From assembly GCA_947175265.1 (NCBI GenBank), contig CAMWMD010000026.1, forward strand, positions 1 through 42,176: a stretch of 42,176 nucleotides of DNA, read 5' to 3'. The DNA comes from an uncultured Porphyromonadaceae bacterium (GTDB lineage Bacteria > Bacteroidota > Bacteroidia > Bacteroidales > Muribaculaceae). The translations under genes and the position numbers were made by a program. Below are positions 9,416-18,108 of this stretch, in pieces (the stretch's first letter is position 1; each line of letters begins with the position of its first letter). Under the pieces are notes generated by a model that saw only the letters and a list, made by a program, of their open reading frames with translations, was not told where the DNA came from and ran no database searches.

Positions 9416-10342
9416 TCAGAAAATGCTAAGTAAACCTGTGGAGAAATTGATGACACTGACAATAAGACCTATTGCAGCCAAACCAAAGGCAATCAAAGTC
9501 ATGGTGCGTGCGGTGGAATTGGCATTCTCAGCCTCCATCTCCATTCCGGCCGCGTATAATTGATTGGCCTTATTCGCATAGACTATCGCAATGATGCCGA
9601 GGATACCTCCGAGACAAGAGCAAATGAAACCGGCAATTGTAGCGATAATGGCGGGTGCGAGCCAGTCTTTACGGTTTATGAAGTTTCCGAAATTGTTTCT
9701 ATTAAAGAAATTGTTCTGGCCGTAGTTCTGCTGCTGCCCGTATTGCGGATTTTGCCCGTATTGGGGGTTCTGGCCGTAGTTCTGCTGTTGCCCGTATTGT
9801 GGATTCTGCCCGTATTGGGGGTTCTGGCCATAGTTAGGCTGCTGGCCGTACTGTGGATTCTGGCCGTAGTTAGGTTGCTGCCCATACTGAGGGTTCTGTC
9901 CGTAGTTGGGTTGCTGTCCGTAGTTTGACTGACTGGCGTATGAATTGCGTTGGCTATTGAGAGCCGTCATTATTTCATTGACCCTTCCGGCCGGCATCCA
10001 GTCGGGCATACCCTCATGCCAAACGGGTGTGGAGGAATTAAGCCCCATGTTTATAAGGTCGGATATGCTTGCCGGGCCGATACGTCTTTCACCGAACATA
10101 GCAAACCAGGCGTTGTCGGCCGAGGTGACCGGGGGAGGCACCGAACCGGGAGCGGAAGGTTGCTCAGCAATCACGACAACTTCCAACAGGTCGGCGAGTT
10201 CATCAAGTTCTTTGACGGGTTTCCATTCAGTCATTCCGGAACGCCAAACCAGGGTTTCGGGGCCCACGTTCTGCCCACGGAGTTCCTCTTTAGAGAAGGG
10301 ACCGCTTTGCTGGCCGTTTATGGCAAGGTAATATTCTGTCAT
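9416..10342 (-). CDS. Double GYF_2 / NYGQ-repeat / CD225-like membrane protein
   Basis: 308 residues. Two GYF_2 domains come first (about 1-55 and 77-130; each has a YxxxxGxxxGP-type start and a VW..GM..W block). A low-complexity segment at residues 140-211 is built from five- and six-residue units of NYGQQP/QYGQNP type, then an Asn/Phe-rich stretch, then two hydrophobic segments (about 228-258 and 282-306). The sequence between these, IVYANKANQLYAAGMEMEAE, matches the CD225/dispanin layout. First gene of the minus-strand pair, with a promoter at 10369-10400. The Gln/Asn/Tyr/Gly repeat is prion-like in composition and may promote clustering at the membrane; that is inference. No enzymatic motif is seen. 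Confidence 0.8.
   Translation of the reverse strand: MTEYYLAINGQQSGPFSKEELRGQNVGPETLVWRSGMTEWKPVKELDELADLLEVVVIAEQPSAPGSVPPPVTSADNAWFAMFGERRIGPASISDLINMGLNSSTPVWHEGMPDWMPAGRVNEIMTALNSQRNSYASQSNYGQQPNYGQNPQYGQQPNYGQNPQYGQQPNYGQNPQYGQNPQYGQQQNYGQNPQYGQNPQYGQQQNYGQNNFFNRNNFGNFINRKDWLAPAIIATIAGFICSCLGGILGIIAIVYANKANQLYAAGMEMEAENANSTARTMTLIAFGLAAIGLIVSVINFSTGLLSIF
9710..9925 (-). repeat. In-gene tandem repeat coding for NYGQNP/QYGQQP units
   Basis: About 12-15 tandem 15- to 18-base units in the coding frame, with synonymous drift between copies. It codes for residues 140-211 of the double GYF_2 protein. Unit number probably varies between strains by slippage (inference). Confidence 0.85.
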
Positions 10343-10368
10343 ATCATTATTGTTAAAACATTAGGATG

Positions 10369-10400
10369 CAAAATTAAAAAAAATTTCCTCTATGCACAAA
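10369..10400 (-). promoter_or_regulatory. Promoter of the GYF_2/CD225 pair
   Basis: Read on the minus strand, TAATTTTG (10376-10369) fits the Bacteroidetes -7 box TAnnTTTG. TTTG (10400-10397) fits the -33 element with a 20-base spacer. The expected transcript start is near 10363, about 20 bases before the ATG at 10342. Confidence 0.7.
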
Positions 10401-10415
10401 AAACGTTCCAAATTA

Positions 10416-10447
10416 TTTGTGGATTTAAAAATTAAGTGATAACTTTG
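10416..10447 (+). promoter_or_regulatory. Promoter of tRNA-Gly
   Basis: TTTG (10416-10419), 20-base spacer, TAACTTTG (10440-10447). Transcription would start a few bases before the tRNA 5' end at 10458. It is back to back with the minus-strand promoter at 10369-10400. Confidence 0.8.
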
Positions 10448-10457
10448 CAATGCAAAC

Positions 10458-10530
10458 GCGGTAATAGCTCAGTTGGTAGAGCATCAGCTTCCCAAGCTGA
10501 GGGTCACGAGTTCGAGCCTCGCTTACCGCT
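10458..10530 (+). tRNA. tRNA-Gly(CCC)
   Basis: Full cloverleaf: acceptor GCGGTAA pairs with TTACCGC (10523-10529), discriminator T10530. The D-arm contains AGCTCAGTTGGTAGAGC. The anticodon stem TCAGC/GCTGA holds loop TTCCCAA with anticodon CCC at 10491-10493, and the T-arm contains GTTCGAGCC. It reads GGG codons. The CCA end is not encoded (the sequence continues CCG). Confidence 0.96.
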
Positions 10531-10533
10531 CCG

Positions 10534-10568
10534 AAGCAGGAAGAAAAAGTTTCTTCCTGCTTTTTCTT
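10534..10568 (+). terminator. Terminator of tRNA-Gly
   Basis: A 13-bp stem (10534-10546 with 10550-10562) with a 3-base loop, followed by a T-rich run. It lies 3 bases after the tRNA. Confidence 0.85.
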
Positions 10569-10781
10569 TTTCCTAAATTGATTAACGCCGGAAATCCCCC
10601 CATACAGGGCATGGAATAACCATCTTTGGACAAAAAATTACATAACCTGTAGATAAACTCTGTAATATATTAATGATAAAGAATATAAATTGTAAATAAC
10701 TATATGCGTGTACAGCCGTATGCAGTTGGGGAGGGTAGGGATGCGCAAAAACATTTATGACTGTTTTTAAGTTATATGATT

Positions 10782-10803
10782 AAGGTTAACACTCTTTAAC
10801 CTT
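10782..10803 (+). promoter_or_regulatory. Inverted repeat before the RND efflux operon, candidate repressor operator
   Basis: AAGGTTAA (10782-10789) and TTAACCTT (10796-10803) form a perfect 8-bp inverted repeat with a 6-base spacer, 18 bases before the efflux ATG. A near-consensus -7 box TAACCTTG (10797-10804) overlaps its right half, so a bound regulator would block the promoter. The rest of 10569-10781 is AT-rich, with no gene or clear signal. Confidence 0.5.
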
Positions 10804-10821
10804 GGTTTACCATTATAATCT

Positions 10822-12252
10822 ATGACCATATCTTCTATCCGATATAAGCTGCTTATATCCGCCGTAGCGCTGACTGCTATCGCTTCAAATGCTGACGACC
10901 AAATACTTACCGCTGACTCTCTGCCTCAATCGTGGCAGATGACCCAGCAATGCTATCAGACACTCCCTATCGACGACGCCTGGTGGCATTCCTTCCAGGA
11001 CCCTATCCTCACGCAACTTATCGAGAAGGCGGTGGCCAACAACTATAACGTGGCCTCAGCCATGAAACGCATAGATATGGCGAAGCAGATAATCCGCCAG
11101 GCTTCCGCAGGGTATTATCCCACTTTCAATGCCACGGCTGGATGGTCGTATAGTCTTGACAGCGGTGCGGAGGGGAAACAGGTGGTCACTACTTCGCCCG
11201 GCTCCTCCTTTTCGTTGGGGGCTGACATGAACTGGGAGATTGACGTTTTCGGGCGTGTACGCCAGAATGTCAAGGCCAAGAAGGGAGCCTACAACGTAGC
11301 CCGCGCCGACTATGACGCCGTTCTGATCTCGCTTTGCTCTGACGTGGCCACAGCCTACCTCCAATTGCGGACCACCCAGCGGCAGATACAGATGGCCGAC
11401 GACCATATTGAGTATCAGCAGAGGGTGTTGAAAATCACGGAAGACCGTTTCGAGGCCGACCTCGGGAATATGCTTGACGTCACGCAGGCCCGGATAGTGC
11501 TCTACAGCACACAGTCAAAACTTCCGGGGCTGGAATCGAAGGTGAGGACCCTCATCAACTCCATATCGGTGCTTCTCGGAGATTCGCCCGAAGAATGGAT
11601 TGAGAAACTGACACATCCCATCCCCATGCCGGGATTCATCCATCAGATTTCGGCCGGGATACCTGCCGACATACTCAGGAGACGCCCCGATATCGTACAG
11701 GCCGAATACCAACTCGGGGAATACGCCGCGATGCTGGGTGTGGCCAAAAAGGATTTCCTTCCCACACTCTCGCTCACCGGCTCAATAGGGACTTCGGCCC
11801 ACAAGGCCGGAAACCTTTTCGGGAAGCACTCGCTATATTATTCCGTGGCTCCGCAACTCTCCTGGACGATATTCGAAGGGTTTGCCCGGAATGCAAGAGT
11901 GGCGGAAGCCCGACTGCAGATGGAGGCAGCCATCGAGGACTATAACATGACCGTTCTGAACGCCCTTCAGGAGGTAGACAACTCACTGATACAGTATAAC
12001 TCCATCATCAACTCCATCTCACTGCAGAAGAAGGTGGTGGAGCAGAGTTACAAGAGTATGGTGCTTTCCGTGGACCTTTACCGCAGCGGGCTCACCGCAT
12101 TCTCAAATGTCGTGGACGGCCAGATGAGTTATCTTGAAAACCAGAACGCACTTGTGGAGCTCGAAGGCTCGGCCCTCACCAATCTCGTCACAATCTATAA
12201 GGCTCTCGGTGGAGGGTGGACCATCGCCGCCGGCAATCAGAATAAACCTTGA
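10822..12252 (+). CDS. RND efflux outer-membrane factor (TolC/NodT/OprM family)
   Basis: Outer-membrane channel of a tripartite efflux pump. Signal peptide in residues 1-24 without a lipobox Cys, so it is not acylated, unlike OprM. Two OEP repeats are visible. DAWWHSFQDPILTQLIEKAV starts the first; PADILRRRPDIVQAEYQL, the family's most conserved block, starts the second. The C-terminal part has the coiled-coil periplasmic pattern (VVEQSYKSMVLSVDLYRSGL). 476 residues, normal length. First gene of an operon with the adaptor and pump downstream. The order with the outer-membrane gene first is less common than adaptor-pump-channel. Expression may be controlled by the inverted repeat at 10782-10803. 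Confidence 0.93.
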   Translation: MTISSIRYKLLISAVALTAIASNADDQILTADSLPQSWQMTQQCYQTLPIDDAWWHSFQDPILTQLIEKAVANNYNVASAMKRIDMAKQIIRQASAGYYPTFNATAGWSYSLDSGAEGKQVVTTSPGSSFSLGADMNWEIDVFGRVRQNVKAKKGAYNVARADYDAVLISLCSDVATAYLQLRTTQRQIQMADDHIEYQQRVLKITEDRFEADLGNMLDVTQARIVLYSTQSKLPGLESKVRTLINSISVLLGDSPEEWIEKLTHPIPMPGFIHQISAGIPADILRRRPDIVQAEYQLGEYAAMLGVAKKDFLPTLSLTGSIGTSAHKAGNLFGKHSLYYSVAPQLSWTIFEGFARNARVAEARLQMEAAIEDYNMTVLNALQEVDNSLIQYNSIINSISLQKKVVEQSYKSMVLSVDLYRSGLTAFSNVVDGQMSYLENQNALVELEGSALTNLVTIYKALGGGWTIAAGNQNKP

Positions 12253-12266
12253 AACCAACAAAGCTT

Positions 12267-13388
12267 ATGAAAAGATATAACTTTTTTCCCTCTCTCGCGA
12301 TACTTGCAGCCTGTCTGTCGCTTCTTTCATGCAAAGCGAAGAAGGAAGCCCCGGAAGAGAAACTCCGCGACATCGACGTGGCGGAGGTGATAGTGGATTC
12401 CGTAGTGCTTCATAAGACCTATCCGGGCCACATCTCATCAGATAATTCTGTCGACGTCATCTGCCGTGTGGACGGTATGATCATAACCCAGAATTATACG
12501 GGAGGTACATTTGTCAAGAAGGGGCAGGTGCTTTTTACGGTTGATCCGGTGCTTTACCGCAACACCGTCATCCAGGCTGAAGCCACTCTGGCCTCGGCGA
12601 TAAGCAGCCGCGACTATGCCAAGAGCCATTATGAGGCAGTGAAGAAGGCGTTCCAGAGCGAGGCTGTGTCGAAAATGGAGGTGCTCAACGCAGAGAGCGC
12701 GTTTCATCAGGCGGAGGCATCCATCATGAATGCGCAGGCAGCCTTGAGCACGGCAAGGACCAACCTCAGTTACTGCACGATAACAGCCCCCGTATCAGGT
12801 TATATCACTGACGCGATACACGGCACGAACACTTACATCAACGGCTCGGGGGCACCCGTCACCATAGCCAAGATTTACGAGAACGCCAACTTCACCGTGG
12901 AGTTTGAGATTGAGGACATCCAGTATGAGAAAATGGCGGTGAAATCGGATATCTTCAAGTCAGACCTCTTCAGGGCTATGCCTCTGCAGTTCCGAGACAC
13001 GTTGATGAACGAGTACACGGCCGATCTCACCTATACGGCACCCTCCGTGGATACCTCCACAGGAACGATAGTGCTGAAAGGGAAGGTGAAGAATAAGGAT
13101 AACGAGTTGAAAGACGGAATGTATGTGATGGTGTCGCTACCCTACGGATATGATCCTGATGGCATGCTTGTGAAGGAGGCCGCCATATCCACCGACCAAC
13201 TTGGAAAATATCTGTATGTCGTAAATGATTCCAACAAAGTGGTATACACACCGATAGAGGTGGGGGAGGTCTACAGGGATTCGCTCAGACTGGTCACGAA
13301 AGGTGTAAAGCCCGGCGACCGCTACGTCACGAAGGCTCTTCTCACCGTTCGCAACGGTGAGAAAGTGAACCCTGTCCTGAAGAAATAA
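12267..13388 (+). CDS. RND efflux periplasmic adaptor (membrane fusion protein), lipoprotein
   Basis: Links the inner-membrane pump with the outer-membrane channel. A lipoprotein signal with LSLLSC gives a lipidated Cys. The barrel-sandwich (lipoyl-like) hybrid parts GHISSDNSVDVICRVDGMI and CTITAPVSGYITDAIHGTNT flank an alpha-hairpin (about residues 100-155). A beta-barrel domain and membrane-proximal domain follow. 373 residues. The ATG at 12267 is used; the frame is open up to a TTG at 12249 overlapping the previous stop, but the signal peptide starts at 12267. The pump gene begins 19 bases downstream. Confidence 0.93.
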   Translation: MKRYNFFPSLAILAACLSLLSCKAKKEAPEEKLRDIDVAEVIVDSVVLHKTYPGHISSDNSVDVICRVDGMIITQNYTGGTFVKKGQVLFTVDPVLYRNTVIQAEATLASAISSRDYAKSHYEAVKKAFQSEAVSKMEVLNAESAFHQAEASIMNAQAALSTARTNLSYCTITAPVSGYITDAIHGTNTYINGSGAPVTIAKIYENANFTVEFEIEDIQYEKMAVKSDIFKSDLFRAMPLQFRDTLMNEYTADLTYTAPSVDTSTGTIVLKGKVKNKDNELKDGMYVMVSLPYGYDPDGMLVKEAAISTDQLGKYLYVVNDSNKVVYTPIEVGEVYRDSLRLVTKGVKPGDRYVTKALLTVRNGEKVNPVLKK

Positions 13389-13407
13389 CCTTCTAATACC
13401 CCCTGTC

Positions 13408-16400
13408 ATGTTTTCAAAGTTTTTCATAGACCGTCCCATATTCGCCACGGTCCTGGCGGTTCTTCTCGTGCTGGCCGGCCTTATGACGGTCAATACCCTA
13501 CCCGTGGCCCAATATCCGGATATCACTCCTCCGACCGTCATGGTATCGGCCACCTATCCTGGAGCGGATGCACAGACAGTGGCCCAGGCAATCGGCGTGC
13601 CTATCGAGGAGCAGGTGAACGGTGTGGAGGGTATGCTCTACATGAGTTCATCTTCCGGCTCCGACGGCTCCTACAGCCTCACCATCACATTTGAAAACGG
13701 CACGGACGTGGACGAGGCTGCCGTAAAGGTGCAGAACCGTGTTCAGGAGGCTAACGCGCAACTTCCCAACTCCGTGAAGGAACAGGGTGTGAGTGTGCGG
13801 CAGCAGAGCAGCGACAATGTGCTTTTCATATCTCTGGAGAGTGATGACCCGGAGAGGTATGATGCCCTATATCTCACGAATTACGCCCAGTTGAACCTCA
13901 CCGACCCTATTTCCCGCGTGGCCGGGGTAGGTGGTGTGGGTGCGTTCGGCTCAGGCGAATATTCGATGAGGGTATGGCTTGACCCCGAGGCCCTGAGGAT
14001 GCGCGGGCTGACCCCGGCTGATGTTGAGGCGGCCATAAGTTCGCAGAATATGGAGGTCTCCGCGGGAGCCGTCGGCACTCCGCCGGATGCCAAGGGGGCG
14101 CAGTTCTCATATTCACTGACGAGCCGGGGACAACTCTCCACACCCGAGGAGTTCGGCAACATAATCCTGCGAGCCGAGGATGGGGGGATACTACGCCTGA
14201 AGGATGTGGCTAAAGTGGAATTGGGAAGCACGAGTTACGCCCAGGTGGCAAAGGTCAACGGTAAAGCCACCGCACTCATAGGTGTGGAGCAGACTCCGGG
14301 AGCAAATGCGCTTGATGTGGCCGATGGCGTGTTGAAGGAACTTGACAGGCTCTCGCAGTATTTCCCGGACGGGATACACTATAACGTGATACTCAATTCC
14401 ACAACCTACGTGCATGAATCTATCGATGACGTGGTGAACACTTTCGTAATCACCTCCCTGATTGTGATGGTGGTTATCCTGATATTCCTTCAGAACTGGA
14501 GGGCGGTGATAATCCCTATGATAACTATTCCCGTCTCCCTGATAGCGACCTTCGCGGTGATGAAACTCCTTGGCTTCTCACTCAATACCCTCACCCTCTT
14601 CGGACTTGTGCTTGCCATAGCCATTGTAGTGGACGATGCGATTGTGGTGGTGGAAGACTGCTCGCGCCTTGTGGATAAAGGTAACATAAGCCGTAGGGCG
14701 GCTGCCGAGAAGGCCATGCGCGAACTTCAGGGTCCTGTGGTGGGTGAGGTGCTGGTATTGCTCTCCGTCTTCATTCCCACGGCTTTCGTAAGCGGCATAA
14801 CAGGGCAACTTTACAAACAGTTTGCACTCACCATAGCCGTATCTACGGCATTTTCCGGTTTCAACGCGCTCACACTGACTCCGGCACTCTGCGCCCTGTT
14901 CCTGACTCCGAAGAAAGAGTCGAATTTCTTTATCTACAGATGGTTCAATAAGGGTTACGGGAAAGTGCTCTCCCTGTATCAGACCATAATATCGTGGATG
15001 CTCGCCCGCCCGGTGGTGTCGCTGATAATCTTCCTTGTGCTCGCGGGAGCCGCTTTCTACGGCTTTGTAAAATGGCCTACGAGTTATCTGCCGGAAGAGG
15101 ATATGGGGTATTTCATGACCTCCGTACAGTTGCCTACGGGTGCATCCGTGGAACGCACGGAAAAGGTGGTCGACGCCTTGGCCGCAGAGATAAAGAAGAT
15201 ACCCTACGTCAAGGACGTAATGTCGATTTCGGGAATGTCGTTCATGGGTGGTGGCGCCTCATCGAATATGGGTGGCATCAACGTTATGCTTGAGCCGTGG
15301 TCGAAACGAGGAAAGGCCGGCTCTATCGACAAGGTGATGGATATGGTAGATGAGATCGCATCCCGTCAGCAGGAGGCACTCGTATTCTCCGTAAATCCGC
15401 CGGCGATTCCGGGACTCGGCATGACGTCGGGCCTTCAGATGCAACTTCTCGACATCAACAGTCTGGGCGCTAACCAATTGAAACAGGCACTCAGCGACAT
15501 TCAGCGTATGGCAGAGACAGACCCGCGAATCAAGTCAGTGACTACGATGTATCAGGGGGCGGTGCCACAATATACCATAAACGTAGACCGCGACAGAGTT
15601 CAACTTCTCGGGATAGATCTCTCGGACGTCTACGGCATACTCGCCTCCTACATGGGAGGAAGTTTTGTCAACGACTTCGTTGATTTCGGACGTACGTATC
15701 AGGTGACTGTACAGGGTGACGCCCTGGCACGCGACAATATAGGGAATATCGTGAGGTTGTCGGCCCGCACAGCCGACGGGAGGATGGTGCCATTCAGCGC
15801 CTTCACCACTGTGGTGCCATCGATGGGAGAGCCGAGTGTGAACCGCTATAATATGTACACCACAGCCTCACTTACCGCCACGCCGGCTAAGGGTGTGAGT
15901 TCGTCGGACGGAATAAAGGCGATGGAGGAGATAGTCAGGGAAGCCGTGGGGAGCAACTTCTCATACGCATGGACAGGTATTGCCTATCAGGAGACTCAGG
16001 CGGGCACCACCATAAGTTTCGTCTTCATCTTCGCCATAGTTATGACGATACTTGTCCTGGCCGCCCAATATGAGAGTTGGACTGATCCTATCGCCGTTGT
16101 GCTCAGTATGCCTATCGCGGTGTTGGGAACGGTGCTCGGGTGTATATTCATGCATGAGAGCATAAGCATCTACACACAGATAGGCCTCATACTGCTGTTG
16201 GGAATGTCGGCCAAGAATGCAATCCTCATAGTGGAATATGCCATGGATTTCCGTAAGAACGGTCAGCCAATCCGAAAGGCGGCACATGATGCCGGAGTGA
16301 TACGTTTCCGCCCGATTATGATGACGGCGTGTGCATTCGTATTCGGCGTGATGCCCATGATGTTCTCTACCGGAGCGGGAGCCAACAGCCGTATAGAGTT

Positions 16401-16596
16401 GGGTACGGCGGTAGTGTTCGGTATGGCACTCAATGGAATAATCGGCACCCTCTTTGTACCGACATTCTGGGAGTGCATGCAGAAATTCCAGGAGAAATAC
16501 CTCTCGGGGCTATTCAAGGACCCCAACGCGGGGAAGACGGGTGGCACCGATCCTGCCCTCGCACCTCAATCCACTTCGGAATCGCAAAAAATCTGA
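13408..16596 (+). CDS. RND multidrug efflux pump, HAE1/AcrB family
   Basis: Proton-driven inner-membrane pump; 1062 residues with the AcrB layout of two halves, each with six membrane segments and a large periplasmic loop. It starts FSKFFIDRPIFATVLAVLLV as typical HAE1 pumps do. The proton-relay Asp pair in TM4 is present as Asp409-Asp410 (VVDDAIVVVED). The second half has GLILLLGMSAKNAILIVEYA and the FRPIMMTACAF block. Substrates cannot be predicted, but HAE1 members export hydrophobic drugs, bile salts and detergents, which would suit a gut bacterium. No linked regulator gene is visible. Confidence 0.96.
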   Translation: MFSKFFIDRPIFATVLAVLLVLAGLMTVNTLPVAQYPDITPPTVMVSATYPGADAQTVAQAIGVPIEEQVNGVEGMLYMSSSSGSDGSYSLTITFENGTDVDEAAVKVQNRVQEANAQLPNSVKEQGVSVRQQSSDNVLFISLESDDPERYDALYLTNYAQLNLTDPISRVAGVGGVGAFGSGEYSMRVWLDPEALRMRGLTPADVEAAISSQNMEVSAGAVGTPPDAKGAQFSYSLTSRGQLSTPEEFGNIILRAEDGGILRLKDVAKVELGSTSYAQVAKVNGKATALIGVEQTPGANALDVADGVLKELDRLSQYFPDGIHYNVILNSTTYVHESIDDVVNTFVITSLIVMVVILIFLQNWRAVIIPMITIPVSLIATFAVMKLLGFSLNTLTLFGLVLAIAIVVDDAIVVVEDCSRLVDKGNISRRAAAEKAMRELQGPVVGEVLVLLSVFIPTAFVSGITGQLYKQFALTIAVSTAFSGFNALTLTPALCALFLTPKKESNFFIYRWFNKGYGKVLSLYQTIISWMLARPVVSLIIFLVLAGAAFYGFVKWPTSYLPEEDMGYFMTSVQLPTGASVERTEKVVDALAAEIKKIPYVKDVMSISGMSFMGGGASSNMGGINVMLEPWSKRGKAGSIDKVMDMVDEIASRQQEALVFSVNPPAIPGLGMTSGLQMQLLDINSLGANQLKQALSDIQRMAETDPRIKSVTTMYQGAVPQYTINVDRDRVQLLGIDLSDVYGILASYMGGSFVNDFVDFGRTYQVTVQGDALARDNIGNIVRLSARTADGRMVPFSAFTTVVPSMGEPSVNRYNMYTTASLTATPAKGVSSSDGIKAMEEIVREAVGSNFSYAWTGIAYQETQAGTTISFVFIFAIVMTILVLAAQYESWTDPIAVVLSMPIAVLGTVLGCIFMHESISIYTQIGLILLLGMSAKNAILIVEYAMDFRKNGQPIRKAAHDAGVIRFRPIMMTACAFVFGVMPMMFSTGAGANSRIELGTAVVFGMALNGIIGTLFVPTFWECMQKFQEKYLSGLFKDPNAGKTGGTDPALAPQSTSESQKI

Positions 16597-16631
16597 AGAA
16601 TACAGAAATAATCAATCAAAAGCAGCACAAG

Positions 16632-16668
16632 TGTCCGCCCGGTTTGTCCGAAAGCGGACACTTGTCCG
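16632..16668 (+). promoter_or_regulatory. Cluster of TGTCCG/CGGACA half-sites, candidate enhancer for the NtrC-type regulator
   Basis: Three TGTCCG half-sites (16632, 16645, 16663) and one inverted CGGACA (16655-16660). The centre TGTCCG-AAAG-CGGACA is a perfect 6-bp dyad with a 4-base spacer, and a longer dyad CAAGTGTCCGC/GCGGACACTTG spans 16629-16664. It sits about 60-90 bases upstream of the sigma-54-type promoter at 16724. Position, repeated half-sites and the NtrC-type regulator in the same operon point to an upstream activator sequence. It could also act as a terminator for the RND operon, but no T-run follows. Confidence 0.7.
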
Positions 16669-16723
16669 TTTATGGATATTGGATGTATTAGTTATTGTGT
16701 TGATAAATAATGAGATGAATATT

Positions 16724-16738
16724 TGGCACGGGGATTGT
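16724..16738 (+). promoter_or_regulatory. Sigma-54 (RpoN) type promoter of the ABC export operon
   Basis: TGGCACG-GGGA-TTGT matches the -24/-12 consensus TGGCACG-N4-TTGC at all but the last base, with correct GG-to-GC spacing. Transcription should begin near 16750, leaving a leader of about 20 bases before the ATG at 16771. Sigma-54 promoters need an AAA+ activator, which the operon encodes at 22899. Confidence 0.75.
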
Positions 16739-16770
16739 GACTGTTTTTGGCAAACAGAACAATCGTACAC

Positions 16771-18033
16771 ATGGACAAAGAGATATCAAAAGAGCAGATA
16801 AGGAAGGAGCAGATGAGGCGCTGGCTCAAGATCGGTGTAGCCGCATTCGCCGTCATCGCCGCCTTCGGAATAGGTTCGCATTTCTTATTCGGCGAAACCG
16901 TCAAGGAGGAAGACCTGACCATCCGTCAGGCCGAGATAGGCTCTGTGGAGAGCACTGTATCGGCCTCCGGAAAGATAGTGCCTCTCTATGAGCAGGCAAT
17001 CGTGTCGCCCGTGGCGACGAGAATCATGGAGATCTACTGCACGGAGGGCGACAGCGTGGAGGCGGGACAGTCGCTGCTTCGCCTCGACCTTCAGTCGGCG
17101 GAAAGCGATCTCCGCAGGATGGGCGACGAGGTCAGCATGAAGCAGAACGAGATTGAACAGACTGCGCTGAACAACGAAACCTATATCACGGATCTTGAGA
17201 TGAAGATAAAGAGCAAGGAGATGGCCGTGAATCATCTTAAGGCGGAGGTATCGAACGAACGCCGTCTCGACAGCATCGGGAGCGGGACAGGCGACCGTAT
17301 CCGTCAGGCTGAGCTTGCCTATTCCACGGGGCTTCTTGAGCTTGAACAACTCCGCACCCAACTCCGCAATGAGCGTAAGGCTCACGCAGCCTCCTACCGC
17401 AGCAAGCAACTGGAAGGCTCAATCTCACGGCGTAACCTTGAGGAGATGGAGCGCACTCTCGATGATGCTAAGGTGAAGGCTCCGAGGAAAGGGACCGTCA
17501 CATATCTTTACAAGGATCTCGGCACGAGTATCTCGGCGGGGGAGAAACTTGCGGTGGTGTCTGACCTGACACGTTTCAAGATAACGGGAAATATCTCGGA
17601 AGGCAGTGCCGGAAAGATTTCGGTGGGGGCACCTGTGAAGGTGAGGATAGGGAGACATGCCACGACAGGAAAGGTGAGCAACATATCTCCTCAGAGTAAG
17701 GATGGGATGACGGAGTTCACCGTGATGTTTGATGATGACAGCGACAAGATACTTCGCTCGGGATTGACAACAGAACTGAATATCGTATACGACGAGAGGG
17801 AGGGTGTGGTAAGGATACCCAACGGACAGTATTTTCAGGGTCCCGGAAATTACCTTCTTTTCGTGAAGACTGCCGACAACCGCCTTGAGCGACGCAATGT
17901 GGATCTCGGCGACAGCAATTTCGATTATGTAGAGGTGGTGAGCGGCATAAAGCCCGGTGAGATGGTCGTGATCAGCGATATGAGTTCTTTCAAGAAACAT
18001 AACAGTCTTAAAATGAAAGGTATCGGAAAGTGA
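16771..18033 (+). CDS. ABC export periplasmic adaptor (MacA/HlyD-type membrane fusion protein)
   Basis: A 420-residue adaptor with a single N-terminal membrane anchor (about residues 20-40). A lipoyl-like half (EIGSVESTVSASGKIVPLYE) is followed by a coiled-coil hairpin (about 110-225, charged, MGDEVSMKQNEIEQTALNN onward). The second lipoyl half is VKAPRKGTVTYLYKDLGTSI, with beta-barrel and membrane-proximal parts after it. It bridges the FtsX-type permeases and the outer-membrane factor encoded downstream. The start is ATG 16771; a TTG at 16747 in frame lies at or before the predicted sigma-54 transcript start, so it is rejected. First gene of the seven-gene unit. Confidence 0.9.
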   Translation: MDKEISKEQIRKEQMRRWLKIGVAAFAVIAAFGIGSHFLFGETVKEEDLTIRQAEIGSVESTVSASGKIVPLYEQAIVSPVATRIMEIYCTEGDSVEAGQSLLRLDLQSAESDLRRMGDEVSMKQNEIEQTALNNETYITDLEMKIKSKEMAVNHLKAEVSNERRLDSIGSGTGDRIRQAELAYSTGLLELEQLRTQLRNERKAHAASYRSKQLEGSISRRNLEEMERTLDDAKVKAPRKGTVTYLYKDLGTSISAGEKLAVVSDLTRFKITGNISEGSAGKISVGAPVKVRIGRHATTGKVSNISPQSKDGMTEFTVMFDDDSDKILRSGLTTELNIVYDEREGVVRIPNGQYFQGPGNYLLFVKTADNRLERRNVDLGDSNFDYVEVVSGIKPGEMVVISDMSSFKKHNSLKMKGIGK

Positions 18034-18108
18034 TTCATCTTACGGGAATGCTGAATCCCCGAGAGAAATTCAAATGATAAACGCAATACTAAACTAACGC
18101 GACAAAAT

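Noticed and set aside
9710..9925. Regular short repeats that might be a CRISPR or minisatellite array
   Set aside because: The units are in the coding frame of an intact protein, differ by synonymous changes and have no spacers.
16629..16668. Hairpin after the RND operon read as an intrinsic terminator
   Set aside because: The loop is long, no T-run follows, and the repeated TGTCCG half-sites plus the downstream -24/-12 promoter fit an enhancer better.
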